A stretch of 64,000 nt of DNA from JAWXUE01 sp044432925. GTDB taxonomy: Bacteria; Bacillota_I; Bacilli_A; Acholeplasmatales; Anaeroplasmataceae. Each line of letters starts with the position of its first letter. Within the stretch, counting starts at the first letter, position 1. The position numbers and the translations under genes were made by a program. The stretch lies in contig JAWXUE010000003.1 of NCBI GenBank assembly GCA_044432925.1, positions 9,900-73,899 of the forward strand, written 5' to 3'. The notes beneath the pieces were generated by a model, which saw only the letters and a program-made list of their open reading frames with translations, was not told the origin of the DNA and did no database searches. Below are positions 43,868 through 52,097 of the stretch, one piece after another.

Positions 43868-45820
43868 ATGAAAATAAATCCAATAAATTATTCATTAGGA
43901 AAATACAATTTAAACAATTTTGAAGAGGGTAATAAATATAATTATTTATTATCAAATGGTCTTGGAGGTTTTAGTAGTTTAACATCTATTTCTTCTTGTG
44001 CTAGATGTGATCATGGTTTATTAATAGCAGCAAAAGTTGCTCCTAACTTTAGAACTCATTTAGTTAACAACGTTGATGATTTTGTTACTATAAACAATAA
44101 AGAATATAAATTATCTTCACAAGAATTTGCTAATAAATCTAAAAATTATAAATGTGACTTATTAGAGTTTTCTTTTTGTTATCTTCCAAAATGGGTATAT
44201 CAAATAGAAGGACTAGAAATAATAAAAGAATTAGTTTTTATCCATAATACTAATACTGTTATTATTAGATACAAAGTATATTCTCACCAAAAGACAAATG
44301 CTAAACTATCTATCACTCCTTTGTTACGTTTAACTAATAAAGATGATTTCCCTAAATCAAATAATACCTTTGTTACAACAAATACTAAGGTTACTAATAA
44401 AGAAACTAAAATAGATTTACATTATTCTTACACTGGTACTACAATAGAAAATATAGGATTTGATGATGATTTATTTTTCTCTTATGACTCTAGAGATGGT
44501 AGAACTAGTATTGGTAAAAATGTAAAACAATTTACTATTGAAAATCAGATATCAAAAGAATTTGAAGAATTTTATGTTGTCTTCTCTGATAAAAGAATTA
44601 AGAGTTATAATGAATATACTGTAGATAAAGAGTTTGAAAAAGAAATTAATAGACAAAAGAAATTAATACAACAAAGTAATATAGAAGATCCTTATGGTCA
44701 ATCACTTGTAATAGCTTCTGATAAATATATTTCTAAAAGAGATTCTACAAATGGAAAAACAATAATGGCTGGATTCCCTTTCTTTGCTGATTGGGGTAGA
44801 GACACAATGATTGCTATGATTGGGTGTACTATTTCAACAAAAAGATTTGAAGATGCTAAAAGTATTTTTAGAACATTTAAAGAATATGAAAAAGATGGAA
44901 TGATGCCTAATATGTTCCCTGAGGGTAATTCAAATCCTTTATATAATACAGTTGATGCATCATTACTATTCTTTGAGGCTTTATATAAATATTATGAGGA
45001 AACTAAAGATTTAGAGTTTATAAAAGAAATGTATTCTACTATGCAAAATATAATTAAGTTTTATAAACAAGGTACTTCTTTTCATATAAAAATGGAGGAT
45101 GATTATTTAATATCAGCTGGTAGTGATTTAGAACAATTAACTTGGATGGATATTAGATTTGGTGATATCCTCCCTACTCCTAGACATGGTAAACCTGTAG
45201 AGATAAATGCTTATTGGTACAACGCTTTAATTATTACCGATAAATTTGCTAAATTACTTAATATAGATGAAGAGTATACTACATTAGCAAATTACGTTAA
45301 AGATTCGTTTATAAGCAAATTTTATAATAAAGAATTGAAGTGCTTAAGAGATGTATTATCTAATACAAAAGCAGACAATCAAATTAGATTAAATCAAGTA
45401 TGGGCTTTATCTATTTCACATACAATGATTAGTGATTCTATGGCAGAAGAAATTTTAGGTACTATTTATTCAAGATTGTTTACTCCTTATGGTTTAAGAA
45501 GTTTATGTACACAAGATGCTGAGTTTAAAGCTAATTATGGTGGTTCTCATTATAATAGAGATATGAGTTATCATCAAGGTACAGTATGGGCCTTCCCTTT
45601 AGGGGCATATTATTTAGCATTATTAAAATACTTCCCTAATAAAAAAGAAATGGTATCAAGATTACTTTCTTATACTAAGTCAACTTTATTTGAAGGTAGC
45701 TTAGGACAAATAGCTGAGATATTTGATGGACTAACACCTAATTATAGTAGAGGTTGTTTTGCTCAAGCTTGGAGCGTATCAGAAATACTAAGAGTTTATG
45801 AAGAATTACAGAAGGATTAA
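43868..45820 (+). CDS. Glycogen debranching enzyme / amylo-alpha-1,6-glucosidase (GH133 type)
   Basis: A 650-aa cytoplasmic enzyme. The N-terminal beta-rich domain (LLSNGLGGFSSLTSISSCARCDHGLLIA near 29-56) is typical of archaeal/bacterial GDE N-domains. The C-terminal alpha/alpha barrel carries AGFPFFADWGRDTMIAMIG (about 300-318), MPNMFPEGNSNPLYNTVDASL and YNRDMSYHQGTVWAFPLG. It removes alpha-1,6-linked glucose from limit dextrins left by the phosphorylase. An AAAGGAG site precedes ATG. It lacks a GH13 transferase half, so MalQ may supply that activity. Confidence 0.9.
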   Translation: MKINPINYSLGKYNLNNFEEGNKYNYLLSNGLGGFSSLTSISSCARCDHGLLIAAKVAPNFRTHLVNNVDDFVTINNKEYKLSSQEFANKSKNYKCDLLEFSFCYLPKWVYQIEGLEIIKELVFIHNTNTVIIRYKVYSHQKTNAKLSITPLLRLTNKDDFPKSNNTFVTTNTKVTNKETKIDLHYSYTGTTIENIGFDDDLFFSYDSRDGRTSIGKNVKQFTIENQISKEFEEFYVVFSDKRIKSYNEYTVDKEFEKEINRQKKLIQQSNIEDPYGQSLVIASDKYISKRDSTNGKTIMAGFPFFADWGRDTMIAMIGCTISTKRFEDAKSIFRTFKEYEKDGMMPNMFPEGNSNPLYNTVDASLLFFEALYKYYEETKDLEFIKEMYSTMQNIIKFYKQGTSFHIKMEDDYLISAGSDLEQLTWMDIRFGDILPTPRHGKPVEINAYWYNALIITDKFAKLLNIDEEYTTLANYVKDSFISKFYNKELKCLRDVLSNTKADNQIRLNQVWALSISHTMISDSMAEEILGTIYSRLFTPYGLRSLCTQDAEFKANYGGSHYNRDMSYHQGTVWAFPLGAYYLALLKYFPNKKEMVSRLLSYTKSTLFEGSLGQIAEIFDGLTPNYSRGCFAQAWSVSEILRVYEELQKD

Positions 45821-45840
45821 TTTCCTTCTTTTTTTATATA

Positions 45841-45877
45841 AAAATAGTTACTAAACTTAATTAGTAACTATTTTATT
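45841..45877. terminator. Bidirectional terminator between debranching enzyme and phosphorylase genes
   Basis: AAAATAGTTACTAA/TTAGTAACTATTTT forms a strong AU-rich stem between the two convergent genes with T runs on both sides. Confidence 0.82.
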
Positions 45878-45878
45878 T

Positions 45879-48233
45879 TTATTTAATTTTTGTTTTTGTT
45901 AATTTCCAAATATCAGTATTATACTCTTCAATAGTTCTATCACTACTAAAGAATCCACTATTAGCTGTATTAGCAATAGACATACTTAACCATTTTGTTT
46001 TATTTTTATATAAATCATTTAATTTAGCCTGAGCCTCACGATATCCTTTGAAGTCGTGTAATACAAAGTAACGATCTTGATTTAATAAGTAATCTTTAAT
46101 TGCACTAAATTCATTTTCATCAAAGAATCCATTACTAAATAACTCTAATAAGTCATCAGTTTCTTTTTCACCATTGTAAATTCTAAATTCATTATTTTTT
46201 TCATAAGTAGTAACTTCATCAGCTTTTAATCCGAATAATACAACATTATCTTCTCCGACTAATTCACTAATCTCAACATTAGCTCCATCAAGTGTACCTA
46301 ATGTAATAGCACCATTCATCATGAATTTCATATTACCTGTACCAGATGCTTCTTTTGAAGCAGTTGAAATTTGTTCTGAGATATCACAAGCAGGGAATAT
46401 TAATTCAGCTTTAGAAACATTATAATTCTCAACAAATACTACTTTTAATAATTTATTAACATCATTGTCGTTATTAACTTTATTAGATAATACATTAATG
46501 AATCTAATTATTTCTTTTGCTAATACATAACTTGGTGCTGCTTTAGCTCCAAAGATAAATGTATGAGGGTGATAATTTTGTTTAAACGTTTCATCAGTTT
46601 TTAATTTGTTATATACATATAAAATATATAAAGCATTTAATAATTGTCTTTTATACTCATGTAATCTTTTTACTTGAATATCAAAAATAGAATTAGGATC
46701 TATTTCAATTCCTTGTTTATCTTTAATGAAATTAGCTAAAGCAACTTTTCTTGCTTTTTTCATTTTAGCAAATTTATTTTGTGCTTCTTTATTATTAACT
46801 AACTTATTTAATTTAGTTAAATTAGTTGGTTTTTCAATCCATCCAGGTGCATATTCATTTAAGATTTCAACTAACTCAGGATTTGTATGATAACACCATC
46901 TTCTATGAGTAATACCATTTGTTTTATTATTAAACTTAGTTGGATATAAATCGTTAAATGGCTTTAACTCGATATTTTTTAAGATATCAGTATGTAGGGA
47001 TGCTACACCATTAACACTAAATGAACATACTACAGCTAAATGAGCCATATGTAATAATCCATTATTGATAATTAATAATTTTTCTTTATTTGGATTGTTA
47101 GCAATTTGTTTTTCAAATTTTTCGTTTATTACTACAACGATATCATATAATCTTGGGAATAAATTTTCAAATAAGTTAATATCCCATTTTTCTAATGCTT
47201 CTGCTAAGATTGTATGGTTTGTATAAGCACAAGTATTAGTTGTAATTTCTAATGCTTTATCAAATGACATACCTTCTTCATCCATTAAAATTCTCATTAA
47301 TTCTAAAATTACTAAAACAGGATGAGTATCATTTAATTGAAAACATAAATGTTCTGCAATATTTTCTAAAGTTTTATGCATTGCTTTATGTTTTCTACAA
47401 GCATATACCACACCAGCTGCACTAAAGAAATATTGTTGTTTTAAACGTAACTCTTTTCCTTCATAAGTTGAATCATCTGGATATAATTGTCTATCAATTT
47501 GTTTAATTTTATCAAATGAAGTTAAATCATTTGTTTTACCGTAAGGCTCAGCAGACCACATTTTTAAAGTATTAACTACTTTATTATTTGCACCTACTAA
47601 AGGCATATCATAAGGTACTGCAGTAACAAACTCTTGGTTTTTATAACTTACTTTACCATTATCATAACTTACTTCTCCAAAGAAAGGAATAACAACACTA
47701 TTAGCATCATCTCTTACTTCCATGTATGATTTGTCTAACCAGTAGTCAGGAGCTTCTTCTTGTTTATTATCAATAATATTTTGAATAAAGAATCCTTCTT
47801 TATATCTAATAGTATTTCCATGAACAGGATAACTTAAACTAGCAGCACTATCCATAAAACAAGCAGCAAGTCTTCCTAGACCACCATTACCCAGCCCAGC
47901 ATCTCCCTCTTCATTTTCTAATTTATTAAGATCAATTTTCAATTCTTTTAATCCTTCTTTAATAACACTATGAACACTTAGGTTATAAATATTACTAGTA
48001 AACATTCTTCCCATTAAAAACTCCATTGAGAAATAATATACTTCTCTTGAATTTTTATTATTTAACTTCTTTTTAGTTTTTAACCAATCTTCAGATATTT
48101 GTCCTTTAACTAATTCTGATAATGCATGAAATTGCATTGATGCATTAGATTGTTTAAATTCAATAGCATATAATTCTTCTACTTTATTTACAAAAGCAGA
48201 TTTAAAATCTTCTTTGTTTAAAAATAATTCCAT
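45879..48233 (-). CDS. glgP: Glycogen/maltodextrin phosphorylase
   Basis: GT35 enzyme that releases glucose-1-phosphate from alpha-1,4 glucans, 784 aa. The PLP lysine is Lys636 in EASGTGNMKFMMNGA. Other blocks are YFSMEFLMGR, NGGLGRLAACFMDS, QLNDTHPV and FDIQVKRLHEYKRQLLN. The length is near that of MalP/GlgP of bacteria. It is the last gene of an operon rdd-amylase-DUF1189-glgP, 14 bases after the DUF1189 gene, with AAGGAG before ATG. No glycogen synthesis gene is present here, so use on imported maltodextrins is more likely than on stored glycogen. Confidence 0.95.
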   Translation of the reverse strand: MELFLNKEDFKSAFVNKVEELYAIEFKQSNASMQFHALSELVKGQISEDWLKTKKKLNNKNSREVYYFSMEFLMGRMFTSNIYNLSVHSVIKEGLKELKIDLNKLENEEGDAGLGNGGLGRLAACFMDSAASLSYPVHGNTIRYKEGFFIQNIIDNKQEEAPDYWLDKSYMEVRDDANSVVIPFFGEVSYDNGKVSYKNQEFVTAVPYDMPLVGANNKVVNTLKMWSAEPYGKTNDLTSFDKIKQIDRQLYPDDSTYEGKELRLKQQYFFSAAGVVYACRKHKAMHKTLENIAEHLCFQLNDTHPVLVILELMRILMDEEGMSFDKALEITTNTCAYTNHTILAEALEKWDINLFENLFPRLYDIVVVINEKFEKQIANNPNKEKLLIINNGLLHMAHLAVVCSFSVNGVASLHTDILKNIELKPFNDLYPTKFNNKTNGITHRRWCYHTNPELVEILNEYAPGWIEKPTNLTKLNKLVNNKEAQNKFAKMKKARKVALANFIKDKQGIEIDPNSIFDIQVKRLHEYKRQLLNALYILYVYNKLKTDETFKQNYHPHTFIFGAKAAPSYVLAKEIIRFINVLSNKVNNDNDVNKLLKVVFVENYNVSKAELIFPACDISEQISTASKEASGTGNMKFMMNGAITLGTLDGANVEISELVGEDNVVLFGLKADEVTTYEKNNEFRIYNGEKETDDLLELFSNGFFDENEFSAIKDYLLNQDRYFVLHDFKGYREAQAKLNDLYKNKTKWLSMSIANTANSGFFSSDRTIEEYNTDIWKLTKTKIK

Positions 48234-48247
48234 TATAATTCTCCTTT

Positions 48248-49063
48248 TTATTTTGTTGGTAATTCTAATTTATTTTTTCCTACTTTTAATAATGTTAATA
48301 CAGCTATTCCACCCATCATAAAGTTCATTATAACTGGTGTAAAAGCAAATCCTCCGAATAAACCTATAATAAATACAATAACACTTGGTAGAGTCATTGA
48401 GAATACTAATATTTTACATATTTCTTTGTATGATAAGAAATGTGAGAAACGATATTTTAGAAACCCTAAAATAACTGCCATTAATGCTATCATAATAATA
48501 TACATAGCAAAGTTTGTACTTACATTTACTAAGATAGAGAATAATGTTATGAATGGGTAAAATGCTTTTTCTAACCCAGTGAATAAAGTAGTGTACAATG
48601 TTTCATCAAACCTCAGCGAGGAAAAATGAATATCTTCAGTAAATGAATTGTAATTCCCAACCATCATACTACCATTACTATCATAGTATTCTGTTGATGT
48701 ACGTTTTAATACTAGTGTAGTATTTTCAACACTTTCAAACTCATCGTTATAATCTATAACTAATGTAAAAGTATCAAATTCATACACTTCTAAAACGAAG
48801 TCATCATCTACTCTAATACCTGCTGTACCTACTTTAACTACTTTAGAATCATATAAATCAAATCTAGCCTCATCATTATATGCTTCGCTAATAAACCCTA
48901 ATTTAAAGCCTTTTTCTCTTACTATCTCTAAATTATGTGGTAATAAACTTATTGTTGCTACTAAAATAAAATATATTAAAACTTTAACAATACTTTCATC
49001 TTTTAAACTATAAATACCTTTTATAGAATATAAAGAATTTTTGAAATACTTAACTAAAAACAT
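48248..49063 (-). CDS. DUF1189 membrane protein (YvdJ-like, maltodextrin-linked)
   Basis: A 271-aa membrane protein. One helix near 28-45 is followed by a beta-rich extracytoplasmic part (about 50-165), then four C-terminal helices (about 165-260). The opening FKNSLYSIKGIYSLKDESIVKVLIY resembles DUF1189 proteins such as B. subtilis YvdJ, found in maltodextrin gene clusters but without a known biochemical role. Its start codon is joined to the end of the amylase gene (both meet at 49063), so it is translationally coupled and belongs to the glucan system. Confidence 0.78.
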   Translation of the reverse strand: MFLVKYFKNSLYSIKGIYSLKDESIVKVLIYFILVATISLLPHNLEIVREKGFKLGFISEAYNDEARFDLYDSKVVKVGTAGIRVDDDFVLEVYEFDTFTLVIDYNDEFESVENTTLVLKRTSTEYYDSNGSMMVGNYNSFTEDIHFSSLRFDETLYTTLFTGLEKAFYPFITLFSILVNVSTNFAMYIIMIALMAVILGFLKYRFSHFLSYKEICKILVFSMTLPSVIVFIIGLFGGFAFTPVIMNFMMGGIAVLTLLKVGKNKLELPTK

Positions 49064-50589
49064 TATACCAACCTCGCTAACTCATCTTCTGTTAATTCAA
49101 ATATAATTGTTGAGAATGTATCTACACTTAAGTTTGTTGTATCGTTTGTTTTATAAATAGCATTACTTAAATTTAAATTTGAAATATCTAATTTATTTTG
49201 ATAAGGATTATGAATTATTAAAAGGTTTTGACCTTCAAATGTTCTTATAAAAGATGTTGCAAAGTTAAAATCTAAATTTGTTTTTTGAAAATCATTTCCA
49301 AATTTTAATGCTTTATTTGTATTTCTAATATTAATCATATTTTTATAATGATTATATAAAGAATTCTCATCTTCTTTTTGTACTAAATAAGAATCTACAT
49401 TATCATCTATATTAGTAGTAATCCAGCTTGTTTGAGATTCTAGTCCTGTTTTTAAAGGAAGTCTTCTATATTCATCCCACACAGTACCATAACCAGGTAA
49501 GTTTGTACCTTCTTGTCTATAACCATTTTGTCCTAATTCATCACCATAATAAATAAACGGACTTCCTGGTAGTGTTAATAACATATCAGCTATTAACTTT
49601 AATTGTTTATCATAAAATTCACTATTTTGATTTAGTTCATATGAAATACGATCTAAGTCATGGTTAGTTGCAAATGGAGAATCTATAAAATCATAATTAT
49701 ATTGACTTATTTGTTTGTAATTATTTAAAACTACATTAGAATAAGAATCAGCTCCACTACCTGAGGCAACATCTAATATCTTCTCTCTTAAATCAAAATT
49801 GAATGCTGAGTCTCCACCTTTAAAGAATTGACTACTCATTAAATTAGAATCTAATACTTCTGATACTATAAAGAAATCTTCATCATATTTTTGAAACTCA
49901 GTTCTCATTCTTCTAATAAAATCATTACTCTTAGCAATTGCTGCTGTAGCATTAAGTTGGTTTTCTTCTATTTGAAAGAAATGTTTAGCTGCATCTAATC
50001 TAAATCCACCTACACCCATATCAATATAATATTTACCAATTTCAATTATTTCATTAAATACATCATCATTTCCTAAATTTAAATCTGGCATACCTGAACC
50101 AAAATAATTATAAGGATTACCATTAATATATACATAATAATCTCTATATTTTGAATTAGGATCTTGTGAATCAATAAACCATTGATGTTCATTAGATGAA
50201 TGATTTACAACAAAATCCATCATGACTTTTATGTTATTATTAGTTAATACTTTAACCATTGATTTAAATTCTTCCATAGTACCATAATCTTCATGTACAT
50301 CCATATAATCATATACATCATAACCATGATAACTATTAGAAGCATTTACTGGCATAAACCAAATACCTTCTATACCTAAATCAGTAAAATAACTTACATT
50401 ATCTTCTATACCTTTAAAATCACCTATACCATCGCCATCTGAGTCAAATGAACTGCGTACAAACAATTCATAATAAACAATATTGTTTGAATACTGTGCA
50501 CTTAATTCTTCCATTTCATTATTTGTTTTACTACAACCGCTTAATAATATCGTACCTGTTAGTAAAGACAACATTAATAGTTTTTTCAT
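49063..50589 (-). CDS. Alpha-amylase family lipoprotein (GH13)
   Basis: Extracytoplasmic glucan hydrolase of 508 aa. The signal peptide ends in the lipobox LSGC. The GH13 barrel shows DGIGDFKGIEDNVSYFTDLG, DFVVNHSS, the nucleophile in GGFRLDAAKHF, the acid in FIVSEVLDS and the third carboxylate in ATNHDLDR, and ends with a small C-terminal domain. It should cut alpha-1,4 links of dextrins at the membrane surface, near MalE. Its ATG overlaps the TGA of the RDD gene (ATGA), a coupling signal. Confidence 0.93.
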   Translation of the reverse strand: MKKLLMLSLLTGTILLSGCSKTNNEMEELSAQYSNNIVYYELFVRSSFDSDGDGIGDFKGIEDNVSYFTDLGIEGIWFMPVNASNSYHGYDVYDYMDVHEDYGTMEEFKSMVKVLTNNNIKVMMDFVVNHSSNEHQWFIDSQDPNSKYRDYYVYINGNPYNYFGSGMPDLNLGNDDVFNEIIEIGKYYIDMGVGGFRLDAAKHFFQIEENQLNATAAIAKSNDFIRRMRTEFQKYDEDFFIVSEVLDSNLMSSQFFKGGDSAFNFDLREKILDVASGSGADSYSNVVLNNYKQISQYNYDFIDSPFATNHDLDRISYELNQNSEFYDKQLKLIADMLLTLPGSPFIYYGDELGQNGYRQEGTNLPGYGTVWDEYRRLPLKTGLESQTSWITTNIDDNVDSYLVQKEDENSLYNHYKNMINIRNTNKALKFGNDFQKTNLDFNFATSFIRTFEGQNLLIIHNPYQNKLDISNLNLSNAIYKTNDTTNLSVDTFSTIIFELTEDELARLV

Positions 50590-51044
50590 TCTACCCCTCT
50601 TTTCCTTAAACTTTGTGGTTTATTTAAATAATCATCTTTATAAGTTTTTCTTGTATTTAAATCTATAACTGTAGTTTTAAATAATTTATCATGTAATGCT
50701 TTGTTTTGAGATTTCTCATCCATTACAAAAACACAAACTATTAAATATAACCCTCCTGTAGCTATACTTAATATAACTTTAAACATATCTCTAAATATTA
50801 ATTTAAAAAGATTAGCATCTGTCATATCAGAATTAACTACTTTTGTTTTTTGTATTCTTTTTCCAAATGTTTGACCTGGTGAAAAAATATAAGGTACTAA
50901 ATAAACACCTATCATTATTACTACTAATAATATTTGTCTAAGTGTAGTAGAAAATGGTAAACCTATTAATAAAAGAATAAGTAAAAATGTTAAACTTGTA
51001 TCTATCGAGAATCCTCGAACTCTTTTTTCGAATGTTGGGAACAA
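50586..51044 (-). CDS. RDD-family membrane protein
   Basis: A 152-aa membrane protein. The N-terminal KRVRGFSIDTSL carries the Arg-Asp arrangement of the RDD domain (RDD family), followed by helices at about 16-55, the segment FSPGQTFGKRIQKTKVV typical of RDD proteins, and one more helix near 95-115. RDD proteins have been linked to ion exchange or are of unknown role. The start is TTG at 51044, behind AGGAGG at good spacing; no ATG fits. Its TGA stop overlaps the amylase ATG. It heads the rdd-amylase-DUF1189-glgP operon. Confidence 0.8.
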   Translation of the reverse strand: MFPTFEKRVRGFSIDTSLTFLLILLLIGLPFSTTLRQILLVVIMIGVYLVPYIFSPGQTFGKRIQKTKVVNSDMTDANLFKLIFRDMFKVILSIATGGLYLIVCVFVMDEKSQNKALHDKLFKTTVIDLNTRKTYKDDYLNKPQSLRKRGVE

Positions 51045-51068
51045 AATATCGCCTCCTATGATACTTTA

Positions 51069-51123
51069 ATTATACCAACATACTTATTAATTTTCTTTAT
51101 GAAAAGTGATGTAACCGGTTACA
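51069..51123 (-). promoter_or_regulatory. Promoter and palindromic operator of the rdd-amylase-glgP operon
   Basis: An extended -10 TGGTATAAT (TATAAT at 51074-51069) lies ahead of the TTG start. The perfect palindrome TGTAACCGGTTACA (51110-51123) stands upstream of the -35 region and overlaps the stop codon of the gene ending at 51119. It is the most symmetrical copy of the operator type found across this island. Confidence 0.77.
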
Positions 51124-51964
51124 TCTTTATCATTTTATATAGTTCTTGGGCTGTTTTAAGGTATTTTATAGATATTTGTTCAAAATCAATATTTAAACTT
51201 TTGCTTAATCCTATCTCGTGTTTATACAAAGCAACATTGTGCCATTGTAAACATTGAAATAATCTATTTAAAATTAATCTATTCATTTCTTCATTAGTAG
51301 GTTCTTTTTTTAAGTATGAATTTAATAATTTAATAGCATCATTGAAATCTACATTACCAAAACACGCTATATCATAATATGGATCATTATTAGCACTATA
51401 CTCCCAATCTAATAAATATAATTTATTTGACTGAACCCAATTAGACTTTTGAGAGTCTCCATGACAAAATACTAGTTTTATATCTTTAAATTCATTTAAT
51501 TTATTAAATAAATCATTTTTTAATTCATGATATTCATCAGTATGTTTAGTATTTACTAAAGATTCATAATATGATAATCTTTCTTCTTTATCATAATCAT
51601 TTACAGCACTTAATCCACTTGTATGTAGTTTTCTTAGAGAGTTAGCAACTTCTTCATAGTCAACAACAACATTTGTTAAGTCTTCACCTTCAATAAAAAT
51701 AGACATTTTATGTCCATTAGATATATTTAAATATAAATTTTTACAATTTAAATCTAATTTACTAACAATTTCAATGTTATTTTTTTCAACAATTCTATTT
51801 ATAAAAACTTCACTGTTTGCTCCTGGTATTCTGTAAGTATATAAATTATTTTCAATTTTAATTAGATATGTATAATTACTCATTCCACCTGTAAATCTTT
51901 TAATTACTTCAACTTTTTTATTAATATTTTTTTCAATAATATCTTTAGCTTCAAGTAAATCCAT
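51119..51964 (-). CDS. Choline/aminoglycoside phosphotransferase-family kinase
   Basis: A 281-aa kinase-like protein. The N-lobe has FTGGMSNYTYLIKIENNLYTYRIPG (24-48), and the catalytic loop is VFCHGDSQKSNW (HGDxxxxN Brenner motif) followed by LYLLDWEYSANNDPYYDIACF with the DWE metal site. This pattern fits choline/ethanolamine kinases (LicA type) more than antibiotic kinases. The substrate is not certain; a sugar kinase role is possible in this setting. ATG 51964 has GGAG at seven bases. It diverges from the neopullulanase gene. Confidence 0.8.
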   Translation of the reverse strand: MDLLEAKDIIEKNINKKVEVIKRFTGGMSNYTYLIKIENNLYTYRIPGANSEVFINRIVEKNNIEIVSKLDLNCKNLYLNISNGHKMSIFIEGEDLTNVVVDYEEVANSLRKLHTSGLSAVNDYDKEERLSYYESLVNTKHTDEYHELKNDLFNKLNEFKDIKLVFCHGDSQKSNWVQSNKLYLLDWEYSANNDPYYDIACFGNVDFNDAIKLLNSYLKKEPTNEEMNRLILNRLFQCLQWHNVALYKHEIGLSKSLNIDFEQISIKYLKTAQELYKMIKM

Positions 51965-52022
51965 CACTCTTCTCCTTCCTCTATATATTCTAATTTTATA
52001 GTATTTTTTTACAAAATAAAGA

Positions 52023-52057
52023 GGTAATCGATTACATGTTTTTTTATGTGATATAAT
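52023..52057 (+). promoter_or_regulatory. Operator and extended -10 promoter of the neopullulanase gene
   Basis: GGTAATCGATTACA (52023-52036, 13 of 14 operator positions) covers the expected -35 site. An extended -10 TGATATAAT ends at 52057. A GAAAGCGTTTGA element at about 52073-52084, in the leader, resembles a cre half. Confidence 0.7.
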
Positions 52058-52097
52058 GAATTTGTAAAAAAGAAAGCGTTTGAGAAAGGTTAAAACG

